Assembly: GCA_020721025.1 (NCBI GenBank)
Contig: DYNO01000011.1
Coordinates: forward strand, 1-8,130
Source of the DNA: Thiomargarita sp.
GTDB taxonomy: Bacteria; Pseudomonadota; Gammaproteobacteria; Beggiatoales; Beggiatoaceae
DNA: 8,130 nt
Direction: 5' to 3'
Shown here: in pieces, positions 1-6,561 of the stretch
Layout of the letters: the number at the start of each line of letters is the position of its first letter
Numbering within the stretch: the first letter of the stretch is position 1
Translations under genes and position numbers: made by a program
Notes under the pieces: model-generated
Databases searched by the model: none
What the model was told of the DNA's origin: nothing
What the model saw: the letters and a program-made list of their open reading frames with translations, nothing else

Positions 1-37
1 CGTATATAGCTATATTGAACTAAATATAGCTAATTTG

Positions 38-61
38 GTAACAGGAACTAACTCATAGTTG
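38..61. repeat. Copy 1 of a 24-base near-identical direct repeat
   Basis: This segment starts GTAACAGGAA, continues with TAACTC one base later, and ends in AGTTG. It matches 8095-8118 in the same orientation at 21 of 24 positions. It lies in the non-coding DNA at the left edge, beyond the terminator of the pilin-like gene. Its function is unknown. It could be a dispersed intergenic repeat or the end of a mobile element. Confidence 0.4.
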
Positions 62-67
62 AATGAT

Positions 68-103
68 AAAAAACCATTGATTGCAATTTCTGTGACAATC
101 AAT
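68..103 (-). terminator. Rho-independent terminator downstream of the pilin-like gene
   Basis: Read on the minus strand, ATTGATTG (103-96) pairs perfectly with CAATCAAT (83-76) across a 12-base loop. The stem is followed by GG and then six T residues (73-68). This is the classical intrinsic terminator layout, although the stem is only 8 bp and AT-rich. It lies about 130 bases past the stop codon of the minus-strand pilin-like gene. No other gene is visible between them, so it probably ends that transcript. Confidence 0.55.
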
Positions 104-232
104 CGCTTTTCTTCAGATGGTTCAAGATTTCATTGTAATTGAGTGGATTCTGGTTTGTCAAGAAACCGTTGCTCAAATCATTCTATTTCTACGAATTGTG
201 ACAAGGGTCGCGTTGCGTATTGATTTGAAATA

Positions 233-895
233 TCAAGGGTAAATCGTATTTGCTGTCACCATTCGATAGAATAATTCATTTTTAGACAACCATTTAATCT
301 GATCATCAAAGGTATTATCCGGACTGATTTTATCATTATCTTCAAACAGATCATCCATCGTATAAATTTGATCAGCGTTATTTACATCATTCTCAGCATC
401 CCCTTTGCGATTCTTTCCCCGAGAAAATACCAGCGCAATCACATTAGAATCCCCAGTAAAAACCGTTAATCGAGTCCCATCCTTACGTTGAATTTTAAAT
501 TGACAGGTCGAACAGGGCGTGGTTGTCGCAGTTATCGCAGTTGTCGTGGAAGTAAAATTTTTTTGGACACGATATCTTAAGGTTTGATTCCATTTATCTT
601 TTCCATTCACCCCCAAATCTGCCCAAGGTAAATCTCCCTCGCTATCGCAATTTGCTGTATCCTCGCGACCATCTCCCCCACTCGCCGCTCCCCCATCAGC
701 ATCTGGACAAGGCAGGCGATTTTGTAAAATAGCGAATCCAATCAATGCGTCAATGGTCTGTTGCAACTGCTCGTCCGTTTGGCGGATTTGAAATTGCATT
801 ATGCGGGCAGACAACGGCGACAGTAACCCACTGAGTAAGAAGCTCAACGCGAGCAATACAAATGTCATTTCTAATAAACTGAAACCTTTGTTCAT
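233..895 (-). CDS. Prepilin-type N-terminal cleavage/methylation domain protein (pseudopilin-like)
   Basis: This is a type IV pilin-like or pseudopilin-like protein of 220 residues, presumably made as a membrane-anchored precursor, cleaved and N-methylated by a prepilin peptidase and built into a pilus or pseudopilus. The start MNKGFSLLEM holds the class III signal: cleavage is expected between Gly4 and Phe5, and Glu9 is the conserved +5 glutamate. A hydrophobic helix follows (about 10-30). The globular part has an LPCP motif at 61-64, Cys83, then LPW at 89-91 and a DKW-x5-RY stretch at 100-108, a pattern seen in a family of annotated prepilin-domain proteins. A Thr-rich segment precedes a CSTC pair at 128-131, giving four cysteines that could form disulfides. 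I chose the ATG at 895; the upstream in-frame TTG at 901 would add only two residues. No other pilus genes are in view, so its system cannot be assigned. A minor pilin is an alternative name. Confidence 0.82.
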   Translation of the reverse strand: MNKGFSLLEMTFVLLALSFLLSGLLSPLSARIMQFQIRQTDEQLQQTIDALIGFAILQNRLPCPDADGGAASGGDGREDTANCDSEGDLPWADLGVNGKDKWNQTLRYRVQKNFTSTTTAITATTTPCSTCQFKIQRKDGTRLTVFTGDSNVIALVFSRGKNRKGDAENDVNNADQIYTMDDLFEDNDKISPDNTFDDQIKWLSKNELFYRMVTANTIYP

Positions 896-1366
896 CTGCA
901 ATGTCCGAGAAAAGAAGTTTACGATAACTGATTGATGTATCTCACAATATACTATTGTTTTTTGAAATTTATCGTCGCTCTGCTTGCGAATGTGTTGAAC
1001 CTAAGATTTGAACCGAGTTTGGGATATGATACGCTAATTAAAAATTCGTACTATGAATGTATTTTAACGATTTCTTCCGATGAAATTAATTCCATATTTT
1101 ATTATCAAGAGTCGTTGCACCCGATCACAGATTTAATCTCGTGCGATATCTACTGATTTTCTAAAAATAATCTATTGATTTAGTTAATTAATAAATTCCC
1201 TATTATAGACAACAGGTTGAACAAGACGAGAGATCAACAAAATATGAATTTTCAATGATAACATGCTACTCGGACACGTTCCTCGATTCTCCTAACCACC
1301 ATTGTCGCCACAAGATTACGATCTGTTACGATCTGTCGGATACGGCTCAAAAAAACTTAAATTAAT
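896..1366. other. AT-rich divergent spacer between the pilin-like gene and the histidine kinase gene
   Basis: These 471 bases separate two divergent genes and should hold promoters for both. A 74-codon plus-strand ORF (932-1156) is present, but it has no convincing ribosome binding site or recognisable motif, and I do not regard it as a gene. A TTGATT (1175-1180) and a TATTAT (1201-1206) resemble promoter boxes, but the 20-base spacing is too long for a confident call. A perfect tandem 10-base repeat lies at 1316-1335. No RNA gene is recognised. Confidence 0.6.
1316..1335. repeat. Perfect tandem repeat 2 x TTACGATCTG upstream of the kinase gene
   Basis: TTACGATCTG occurs twice back to back, ending 31 bases before the kinase start codon. 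A 10-base period places both copies on the same face of the helix, as direct-repeat regulator sites often are. A regulatory role is only an inference, and a small slippage duplication is equally possible. Confidence 0.35.
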
Positions 1367-4213
1367 ATGAAATCACACCCAATCCAACCAAAAACTATCA
1401 ACTGGAAGTTTTATCTCCTTGTTTTTCTTACATTAGAGATGATATTATTTTTTGGGTTACGCTATCATCACGGGGAACAGACTAAAAACGTATCTCATCA
1501 ATATATCAATAATTTGCGTAGTACCTATCAAATTGTATTGAATACCTTGGGATTGGTTTCACAAACCATTTTTGATGAAGCGATCAACCAAGCGGAACTC
1601 GTTGAATTAATGAAACAAGCGAATCAAGCCGCGCCAGAACAGCAAGAAATATTGCGCCAAAAATTATATCAAAAACTTCAACCGACTTATGAACATCTAA
1701 AAAAACAAAAACTTAAATTGATCAATTTTTATTTGGCAGATGGTTCCTGTTTTTTAAATATTCACCTAGATAACAGTGCACAACCCAGCCCCACGAAAAT
1801 GAATTGTCATGACGGCGCGAAATTCGATTTTAACACAGAGTTACTTTATGGATTCCGTGAAGGTTCTCAAGGTAACTATTTTCGCTACGTGTTTTCCTTG
1901 CCCGAACCTCGTCAACATGTTGCCAGTGTGGAATTGGGCATGTCATTTGAGGCAATTATTCGTGAAATGTTATGGGTTAAGCGAGAACATTATGATTTTA
2001 TTCTCAAAAAAGATGTTTTTACCACAGAGGACGGCGGGCAAAATCCCATCAACTTTCAAACTTCCCCTATCAGCAACAATTTTTTGCAACAAACCCATCA
2101 TGCTGAGGAAGTGCCGCGCAAGAAATTTTTTCCTCCAACTGTGCGCTTACTCACGGAAATTAATCAAATTTTGCGACAACATGCCGCCTCGAAACTGAGC
2201 AAAGATTATCCCTTTGTAGAATATATTATGATTGAATCACAAAGTTACAGTGTCACCTTTTTTCCCTTGGAAAATACGAATAATCGCGTTGTTGGGTATT
2301 TAGTTTCCTATGCGAAAGATGCGGAAATAACCAAGTTGAATGAAGATTTTTATCTCCAACAACTGATTCTTTCTGTGACCAACTTTTTGTTTGTGTTTCT
2401 GATTTTTCAAGCCAATCGTCATCGCTATATTGCTGAATATCAAAAAGAAAATTTAGCAACCTCGAATGCGATTTTGGAACGCTGGGTGGATAGACGCGTC
2501 AGCGAATTGATTGAAACTAATATTTCGTTACACCAAGAAATTCTGGATCGCAAAAAAATTGAAGAAGAACTCAAGTTATATCAAGATCATCTCGAAGAAT
2601 TGGTCACAGAACGTACCGAGCAATTAAGTACAATGAATACTGAATTGCGTGAATTTAACCGTGAGCGGGTTGAAGATATTCTCAAATTGCGTCAAACTGA
2701 AATAGCATTGCGTGAAAGTGAAGATATGTTCAGAAAAGTGAGTCAATCATTGATAGACGCGCTCATTGTTATCAATAGTTTAGGTCACGTTATATTTTGG
2801 AGCAAATCCGCTGAACAGATTTTCGGATATTCTGGAGAAGAAATCATCGGACACGATTTACACACATTCATCATTCCATCGGGCATGACTCCAGAAATTG
2901 CCCATTCATTTATAAAATTCAGAGAATCTGGTGAAGGGACAATTTTTAATAAACTGTTAGAACTCACCGCGTTGCGTAAAAATGGCGAACAGTTTCCGGT
3001 TGAAATTTCAATTGTTGCACTTAAATTAAAAGGGGAATGGAGTGCCGTAGGAACAGTGCGTGATATAACCGACCGCAAACAAAAAGAGCAAGAATTGCAA
3101 ATCGCGATGCTCGCCATGGAACAAGCTAATCACACGATTGCTGCACAACATCATGAAATCAGTGAAAATTATGCCAAGCTAGAACAAACATTAGAATATT
3201 TACAAACTGCACAACGGGAATTGGTACAATCAGAAAAAATGGCAGCATTGGGGCAATTAATCGCCGGGGTGGCGCATGAAATCAATACTCCGCTAGGGGC
3301 GATTCGTTCTTCTGTCACCAGTATCGACAGTTTTGTTAACCAGCATTTAGTGGAAATTCCAAAATTTTTTCAATCGCTTACGCCAGAACGTCAGGAAGAT
3401 TTTTTTGCATTATTGCATCATTCGACCCAACAGCATGATTTATTGAGTTCTAAGGAAAAACGCAAGCTGAGAAAAGAGTTAACCGTGCAATTGCAACAAG
3501 CTACAATATCCAATGCGGAATTATTGGCAGATAAACTGATAGAAGTGGGAGTTTATGACGAGATTGCCGATTGGATACCTTTGTTGCAATCTGATGATAA
3601 TCAAAAAGTTTTAGACATGGCTTATCAAATTATTGGTTTACAAAAAAGCACTGCAACCATTGCCACTGCTTCGGATCGTGCCGCTAAGGTGGTGTTTGCG
3701 CTGAAAAATTTCTCACGTTTTGACCATTCAGGTAGCAAGGCACTTGCCCATGTGTCAGATGGAATAGAAACTGTGCTGACTTTATATTACAATAAGCTAA
3801 AATTTGGCGTGGAGGTGATACGAAAATATGCTGAAATACCAAAAATTTATTGTTTCCCTGACGAACTTAACCAAGTATGGACAAATCTGATCCACAACGC
3901 GCTCCAAGCAATGGATAATCAAGGGATTTTGACTATTCAAACTGAAATTGAAAATCACAATATTGTCGTTAACATCACCGATACAGGAAAGGGAATTCCT
4001 GAAAATATTCAAGAGCGAATTTTTGAACCCTTTTTTACGACGAAGCCCATTGGTGAAGGTAGCGGCTTGGGACTGGATATTGTGAAAAAAATCGTGACTA
4101 AACATGATGGTAAGATTGAATTGCAGAGCGAAGTTGACAAGGGCACCACATTCAAGGTTGTGCTTCCCATGATTCTTGAAAATGAGGAATCTACTGAATT
4201 TACTCATGAATAA
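1367..4213 (+). CDS. Membrane-bound PAS-domain sensor histidine kinase
   Basis: This two-component sensor kinase (948 residues) should autophosphorylate on His and pass the phosphate to a response regulator not found in this window. Helix 1 (about 15-31) and helix 2 (about 332-351) enclose a roughly 300-residue, presumably periplasmic sensor region that may have a Cache-like fold; this is not proven, and its ligand is unknown. Coiled coils follow (about 370-450), then a PAS domain (about 455-570) ending in DITDRK, and another coiled coil. The H-box is GVAHEINTPLG with phospho-acceptor His637. The second dimerisation helix seems to be near 765-785, so the two halves of the domain are separated by over 100 residues, a layout of one histidine kinase subfamily. 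The ATPase domain has the N-box (Asn840, Asn844), G1 DTGKGIP (872-878), F-box FEPFF (886-890) and G2 GEGSGLGL (896-903), so it looks active. No receiver domain is attached. The start ATG has no clear Shine-Dalgarno sequence. The likely partner gene is the glycosyltransferase 49 bases downstream. Confidence 0.93.
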   Translation: MKSHPIQPKTINWKFYLLVFLTLEMILFFGLRYHHGEQTKNVSHQYINNLRSTYQIVLNTLGLVSQTIFDEAINQAELVELMKQANQAAPEQQEILRQKLYQKLQPTYEHLKKQKLKLINFYLADGSCFLNIHLDNSAQPSPTKMNCHDGAKFDFNTELLYGFREGSQGNYFRYVFSLPEPRQHVASVELGMSFEAIIREMLWVKREHYDFILKKDVFTTEDGGQNPINFQTSPISNNFLQQTHHAEEVPRKKFFPPTVRLLTEINQILRQHAASKLSKDYPFVEYIMIESQSYSVTFFPLENTNNRVVGYLVSYAKDAEITKLNEDFYLQQLILSVTNFLFVFLIFQANRHRYIAEYQKENLATSNAILERWVDRRVSELIETNISLHQEILDRKKIEEELKLYQDHLEELVTERTEQLSTMNTELREFNRERVEDILKLRQTEIALRESEDMFRKVSQSLIDALIVINSLGHVIFWSKSAEQIFGYSGEEIIGHDLHTFIIPSGMTPEIAHSFIKFRESGEGTIFNKLLELTALRKNGEQFPVEISIVALKLKGEWSAVGTVRDITDRKQKEQELQIAMLAMEQANHTIAAQHHEISENYAKLEQTLEYLQTAQRELVQSEKMAALGQLIAGVAHEINTPLGAIRSSVTSIDSFVNQHLVEIPKFFQSLTPERQEDFFALLHHSTQQHDLLSSKEKRKLRKELTVQLQQATISNAELLADKLIEVGVYDEIADWIPLLQSDDNQKVLDMAYQIIGLQKSTATIATASDRAAKVVFALKNFSRFDHSGSKALAHVSDGIETVLTLYYNKLKFGVEVIRKYAEIPKIYCFPDELNQVWTNLIHNALQAMDNQGILTIQTEIENHNIVVNITDTGKGIPENIQERIFEPFFTTKPIGEGSGLGLDIVKKIVTKHDGKIELQSEVDKGTTFKVVLPMILENEESTEFTHE

Positions 4214-4262
4214 TTTTACTGCACCCTGACAATCACTTAAATTATCACGGTAGGCAACCGCA

Positions 4263-5252
4263 TTGACACATTTATCTGTTGTAATTATCGGAAGAAACGA
4301 AGGTGAGCGTTTAACTCATTGTATTCGTTCAGTTCAAGCCATGCACGGAGCGATGCCGGTAGAAATTATTTATGTGGATTCGGATTCGACGGATGACAGT
4401 GTGGCGCGGGCTCAGTCGTTGGGAGCGAACACATTGATTGTGCATCCAAAACGTCCCGCGGCTGCCATTGGACGCAATGCTGGGTGGCAAGCGGCGACTG
4501 CGCCCTATATTTTATTTTTGGATGGCGACACGCTGTTACATCCGGATTTTGTGTCCACGGCAATGAAAATATTAGAAGATAATCCACAAGTTGCTATTGT
4601 ATGGGGACATCGGCGGGAGCGTTTTCCAGAAAAGTCGTGGTATCAACGTACCCTTGATTTAGATTGGATTTATCCTCCCGGTATTTCTGATTTCTGTGGT
4701 GGAGATGCGCTGATGCGTCGTGAGGTATTACAGCAGGTTGGAGGTTATGCCAATTTAATCGCAGGCGAGGAACCTGAGATGTGTCAACGAGTTCGCGCAC
4801 GTAATTATCAAATTTGGCACGTTGATGCCCCGATGACTTTGCATGATTTAGCAATAACGCGCTGGTCACAATATTGGCGTAGGGCAGTGCGTGCGGGTCA
4901 TGCTTACGCGGAAGTATCGCAATTGTTAAAAAACTCGGCTTTTCCGCTGTGGCAACGGGAAGCACGGAAAAATTTAATTCATGCCGCGATATTGCTTATT
5001 TTATTTTTATTAAGCAGTGGGTTAGCAATTTACTTGCAATCATGGTTACCATTTTTAACCGGATTGGGTGTCTTTCTATTGCTGAGTGGGCGCACCGCGT
5101 GGAAAGTTCGTTGGAAATCAAAGGATTGGTTTACATTATTTTTGTATGGCTTACATTCTCAATTTCAGCATATTCCCATCGCTTTTGGACAGTTGGGGTA
5201 TTTTTATCATCGTTGGTTAGGAAAACGGCGCGGATTGATTGAGTATAAGTAG
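4263..5252 (+). CDS. Glycosyltransferase family 2 protein with C-terminal membrane helices
   Basis: This inverting GT-A-fold glycosyltransferase (329 residues) probably moves a sugar from a nucleotide-sugar onto a lipid-linked or surface glycan at the inner face of the membrane. The N-terminus LSVVIIGRNEGERL is the typical GT2 opening. The D-S-D-S-T-D-D-S segment near 39-46 matches the usual nucleotide-binding region. The metal-binding DxD is Asp87-Gly88-Asp89. An EEPE acidic motif at 169-172 is a good candidate for the acceptor-side or catalytic acid region. A TRW segment and RAGHAY follow, then hydrophobic helices at about 235-280 and a basic tail. The start is TTG, chosen because it gives the family N-terminus; no in-frame ATG lies nearby and the ribosome binding site is weak. 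The donor and acceptor cannot be told. It follows the histidine kinase gene on the same strand by 49 bases. Its stop codon lies within the 6-base direct repeat flanking the downstream inverted-repeat element. Confidence 0.9.
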   Translation: MTHLSVVIIGRNEGERLTHCIRSVQAMHGAMPVEIIYVDSDSTDDSVARAQSLGANTLIVHPKRPAAAIGRNAGWQAATAPYILFLDGDTLLHPDFVSTAMKILEDNPQVAIVWGHRRERFPEKSWYQRTLDLDWIYPPGISDFCGGDALMRREVLQQVGGYANLIAGEEPEMCQRVRARNYQIWHVDAPMTLHDLAITRWSQYWRRAVRAGHAYAEVSQLLKNSAFPLWQREARKNLIHAAILLILFLLSSGLAIYLQSWLPFLTGLGVFLLLSGRTAWKVRWKSKDWFTLFLYGLHSQFQHIPIAFGQLGYFYHRWLGKRRGLIEYK

Positions 5253-5253
5253 C
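5248..5253. repeat. Left target-site duplication AGTAGC
   Basis: AGTAGC abuts the left end of the inverted-repeat element exactly and is repeated exactly at its right end (5576-5581). It contains the TAG stop codon of the glycosyltransferase (5250-5252). If the element inserted here, the stop codon was there before and was preserved, so the protein was not altered. Confidence 0.6.
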
Positions 5254-5327
5254 TAGAAGTTACACAGTTGAAACTTCATTTAATTGATTTTACTCAAATA
5301 TCAAAAAATAGATCAAAATATTAGCTC

Positions 5328-5348
5328 TAGGAGTTACGCAGTTCAAAT
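5328..5348 (+). repeat. Inner copy of the terminal motif, left arm
   Basis: TAGGAGTTACGCAGTTCAAA lies here, 74 bases inside the left end of the element. It matches the outer terminal motif closely and pairs with its reverse complement at 5501-5481 (20 of 21 positions). The equal 74-base offset on both arms shows that the doubled motif is part of the mirrored structure. Confidence 0.65.
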
Positions 5349-5374
5349 CTAATTTTCAATTGATTCAAAAAGTT

Positions 5375-5392
5375 TAGGAGTTACGCACTTGA
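5375..5392 (+). repeat. Third, unpaired copy of the terminal motif
   Basis: TAGGAGTTACGCACTTGA shares its first 13 bases with the inner motif at 5328 and lies 47 bases further in. A full mirrored partner is not seen on the right side; only a weak CCTAAGTTACG-like segment lies near 5470-5480. It may be the remnant of another insertion of the same element family. Confidence 0.5.
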
Positions 5393-5418
5393 GATGCTAA
5401 CCCACTGATTTTATAAAT

Positions 5419-5444
5419 GGAGTACAAATTTAAATTTGTACTCC
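5419..5444. repeat. Perfect 26-base palindrome at the centre of the element
   Basis: The left half, GGAGTACAAATTT, is followed directly by its exact reverse complement, giving 13 bp with no loop. It sits near the middle of the MITE-like element (centre about 5415). It is not followed by a T-run on either strand, so it is not a typical intrinsic terminator. It could be a cruciform-forming core, a protein-binding site or a separate small repeat. Confidence 0.7.
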
Positions 5445-5480
5445 GAAAACGCTAACTAACTGAATTAAGCCTAAGTTACG

Positions 5481-5501
5481 TTTTGAACTGCGTAACTCCT
5501 A
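5481..5501 (-). repeat. Inner copy of the terminal motif, right arm
   Basis: Reverse complement of the inner motif at 5328-5348, matching at 20 of 21 positions. The inversion continues outwards: bases 5502-5535 are the reverse complement of 5294-5327 with only five differences. Confidence 0.65.
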
Positions 5502-5575
5502 AAGTTAATATTTTGATCTGTTTTTCGATACTTGAATAAGATCAGTTGGATAATATTTCAACTGCGTAACTCCTA

Positions 5576-5581
5576 AGTAGC
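5576..5581. repeat. Right target-site duplication AGTAGC
   Basis: This exact copy of the AGTAGC at 5248-5253 abuts the right end of the element. The match runs two bases further (TA), which also belongs to the element's own TAG start, so the minimum duplication is 6 bases and 8 is conceivable. Confidence 0.6.
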
Positions 5582-5695
5582 TAAAGAATATTCAGATTTG
5601 TGAATTTTCCTAACAATTCGCTGCAAAAAACTTAAATTCTTTATAATTCAATAAGTTACTAACTATATCCATCATTTTGCAAAAACTGTAATATA

Positions 5696-5724
5696 TTGAA
5701 TATTTTCGAGATTATTTTTATAAT
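5696..5724 (+). promoter_or_regulatory. Sigma70-type promoter of the rpsF operon
   Basis: TTGAAT (5696-5701) and a consensus TATAAT (5719-5724) are separated by exactly 17 bases. They lie 152 bases upstream of the rpsF start codon on the same strand, with no gene between. Transcription would begin near 5731, giving a leader of roughly 145 bases. The promoter lies outside the MITE-like element, about 120 bases to its right. Confidence 0.65.
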
Positions 5725-5730
5725 GAGAAT

Positions 5731-5876
5731 TGCGGGGAGATCGGATTGTCTTGCGAATAATTCATTTATCTTTTATACTACGCGTTTTTACTTTTTATCT
5801 CCCAATCAAATAACTTTACGTTTTTCTCCTTGTTTTGTGCCAATGTGCATAAAACTGTTAGACCGTAAGGAGTAAT
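5731..5876 (+). promoter_or_regulatory. rpsF leader, possible S6:S18 autoregulatory region
   Basis: This is the predicted untranslated leader. GGGAGAT (5735-5741) can pair with ATCTCCC (5797-5803). Just before the start codon is ACCG (5862-5865), followed directly by the ribosome binding site TAAGGAG (5866-5872) and ATG four bases later. In several bacteria the S6:S18 complex is known to bind its own rpsF leader through a bulged CCG next to a stem, mimicking its 16S rRNA site. The CCG here is in a suitable place, but I cannot draw a convincing full stem by eye, so the assignment is tentative. Confidence 0.35.
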
Positions 5877-6296
5877 ATGAAACACTACGAAATTGTTTTT
5901 CTTGTCCACCCTGATCAAAGCGAACAGGTGCCGGGCATGATAGATCGCTACAAAAGCCTCGTCGAAGGCAAGGGTGGCACCATTCACCGTTTAGAAGACT
6001 GGGGTCGTCGCCAATTGTCTTATCCGATCAATAAGGTGCATAAAGCACACTATATTTTGGTCAATATTGAGTGCGACAGTGCGGTCGTTCAGGAATTAGA
6101 AAGCATTTTCCGCTTTAATGATGCAATTATCCGTTATCTCATTACGCTGCAAAAGAAAGCTTACACTGAAGCCTCTCCTTTAGCGAAGGGTAAGGAAGAA
6201 AAAGCGGCAGCAGCACAACACGCTGAAGACGGATACGATGCAGACGGCGAACTTAACGATGAGGCGGAAGATGATGTTGCACAAGAAAAAGCTTAA
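5877..6296 (+). CDS. rpsF: 30S ribosomal protein S6
   Basis: S6 (139 residues) is a small-subunit protein that binds 16S rRNA in the platform as a heterodimer with S18. The N-terminus MKHYEIVFLVHPDQSEQVPG, the central LEDWGRRQLSYPINKVHKAHY and the FRFNDAIIRYL segment match E. coli S6 almost position for position. The C-terminal tail (about 105-139) is acidic and Ala-rich, as in other gammaproteobacteria. The E. coli protein is modified by added glutamates at its C-terminus; this one ends QEKA rather than in a run of glutamates. The start is supported by TAAGGAG four bases upstream. It is first in an operon with rpsR and rplI, and its last 26 bases overlap the predicted rpsR start in another frame, which suggests translational coupling. 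Confidence 0.98.
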   Translation: MKHYEIVFLVHPDQSEQVPGMIDRYKSLVEGKGGTIHRLEDWGRRQLSYPINKVHKAHYILVNIECDSAVVQELESIFRFNDAIIRYLITLQKKAYTEASPLAKGKEEKAAAAQHAEDGYDADGELNDEAEDDVAQEKA

Positions 6297-6549
6297 AAAT
6301 ACCAAGAACACGACCACGACGACGACTCGGTTTTTTCGTCGCAAGAAGTATTGCCGTTTCACCGCCGAAGGTATCGAACAAGTTGATTACAAAGATATCA
6401 ATACATTGAAAGGCTACATCACGGAAACGGGCAAAATTGTCCCTAGTCGTATCACCGGAACGAAGTCGCGCTATCAACGGCAATTGTCTTTAGCCATCAA
6501 ACGCGCAAGATTTTTGGCACTGTTGCCTTATTCCGACACGCATGAATAA
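6271..6549 (+). CDS. rpsR: 30S ribosomal protein S18, with N-terminal extension
   Basis: S18 pairs with S6 on the small-subunit platform. From RFFRRKKYCRFTAEG onward, through DYKDI, GKIVPSRITGT and YQRQLSLAIKRARFLALLPY, it matches E. coli S18 without a gap. The best start is ATG 6271 (or the adjacent ATG 6274), with GAGG at 6261-6264 upstream, inside the end of rpsF. This gives 92 residues, against 75 in E. coli. The extra 17 or so residues are Lys-rich and end in six threonines encoded by ACG/ACC/ACT repeats. No ATG, GTG or TTG lies at the usual start position; the aligned codon (6322-6324) is ACG. The core identity is certain. The true start is not, and initiation at a non-standard codon or a sequence error cannot be excluded. 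Confidence 0.93.
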   Translation: MMLHKKKLKNTKNTTTTTTRFFRRKKYCRFTAEGIEQVDYKDINTLKGYITETGKIVPSRITGTKSRYQRQLSLAIKRARFLALLPYSDTHE

Positions 6550-6561
6550 TGGGGGGTATTG

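Larger units (their letters stand above)
5254..5575. mobile_element. 322-base MITE-like inverted-repeat element (non-coding)
   Basis: The two ends carry the terminal motif TAGRAGTTACRCAGTTGAAA in opposite orientation (5254-5273 and 5575-5556). The inverted repeat continues without a gap for about 95 bases per arm (5254-5348 against 5575-5481). The inner 55 bases match at 49 positions, and the outer part is more diverged. A perfect 6-base direct repeat, AGTAGC, abuts both ends, as expected for a target-site duplication. The element has no credible ORF, so it would depend on a transposase elsewhere. Small size, long terminal inverted repeats, target duplication and no coding capacity fit a miniature inverted-repeat transposable element. 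The transposase family is not known from this window. If transcribed, it could fold into a very long hairpin and act as a 3' barrier or processing site for the kinase-glycosyltransferase transcript. Confidence 0.7.

Noticed and set aside
4..15. 12-base palindrome ATATAGCTATAT at the left edge
   Set aside because: It is short, AT-rich and without context, so it could easily arise by chance.
932..1156. 74-codon plus-strand ORF in the spacer before the kinase gene
   Set aside because: It has no ribosome binding site, no recognisable motif and the composition of AT-rich non-coding DNA. It is likely a chance ORF.
1175..1206. TTGATT and TATTAT as a kinase promoter
   Set aside because: The spacing is 20 bases, outside the usual 16-18, and there is no independent support in AT-rich sequence.
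4594..4965. Minus-strand ORFs inside the glycosyltransferase and kinase genes
   Set aside because: They are antisense to strongly supported genes and show no family motifs. They are by-products of the coding frame.
5254..5575. CRISPR array from the repeated GGAGTTACGCA motifs
   Set aside because: The copies lie in both orientations with unequal spacing and mirrored flanks, which fits an inverted-repeat element and not direct repeats with spacers.
1350..5637. Shared AAAAAACTTAAATT at about 1350 and 5624
   Set aside because: It is a low-complexity AT stretch, with a similar string also inside the kinase gene near 1705. Chance is sufficient.
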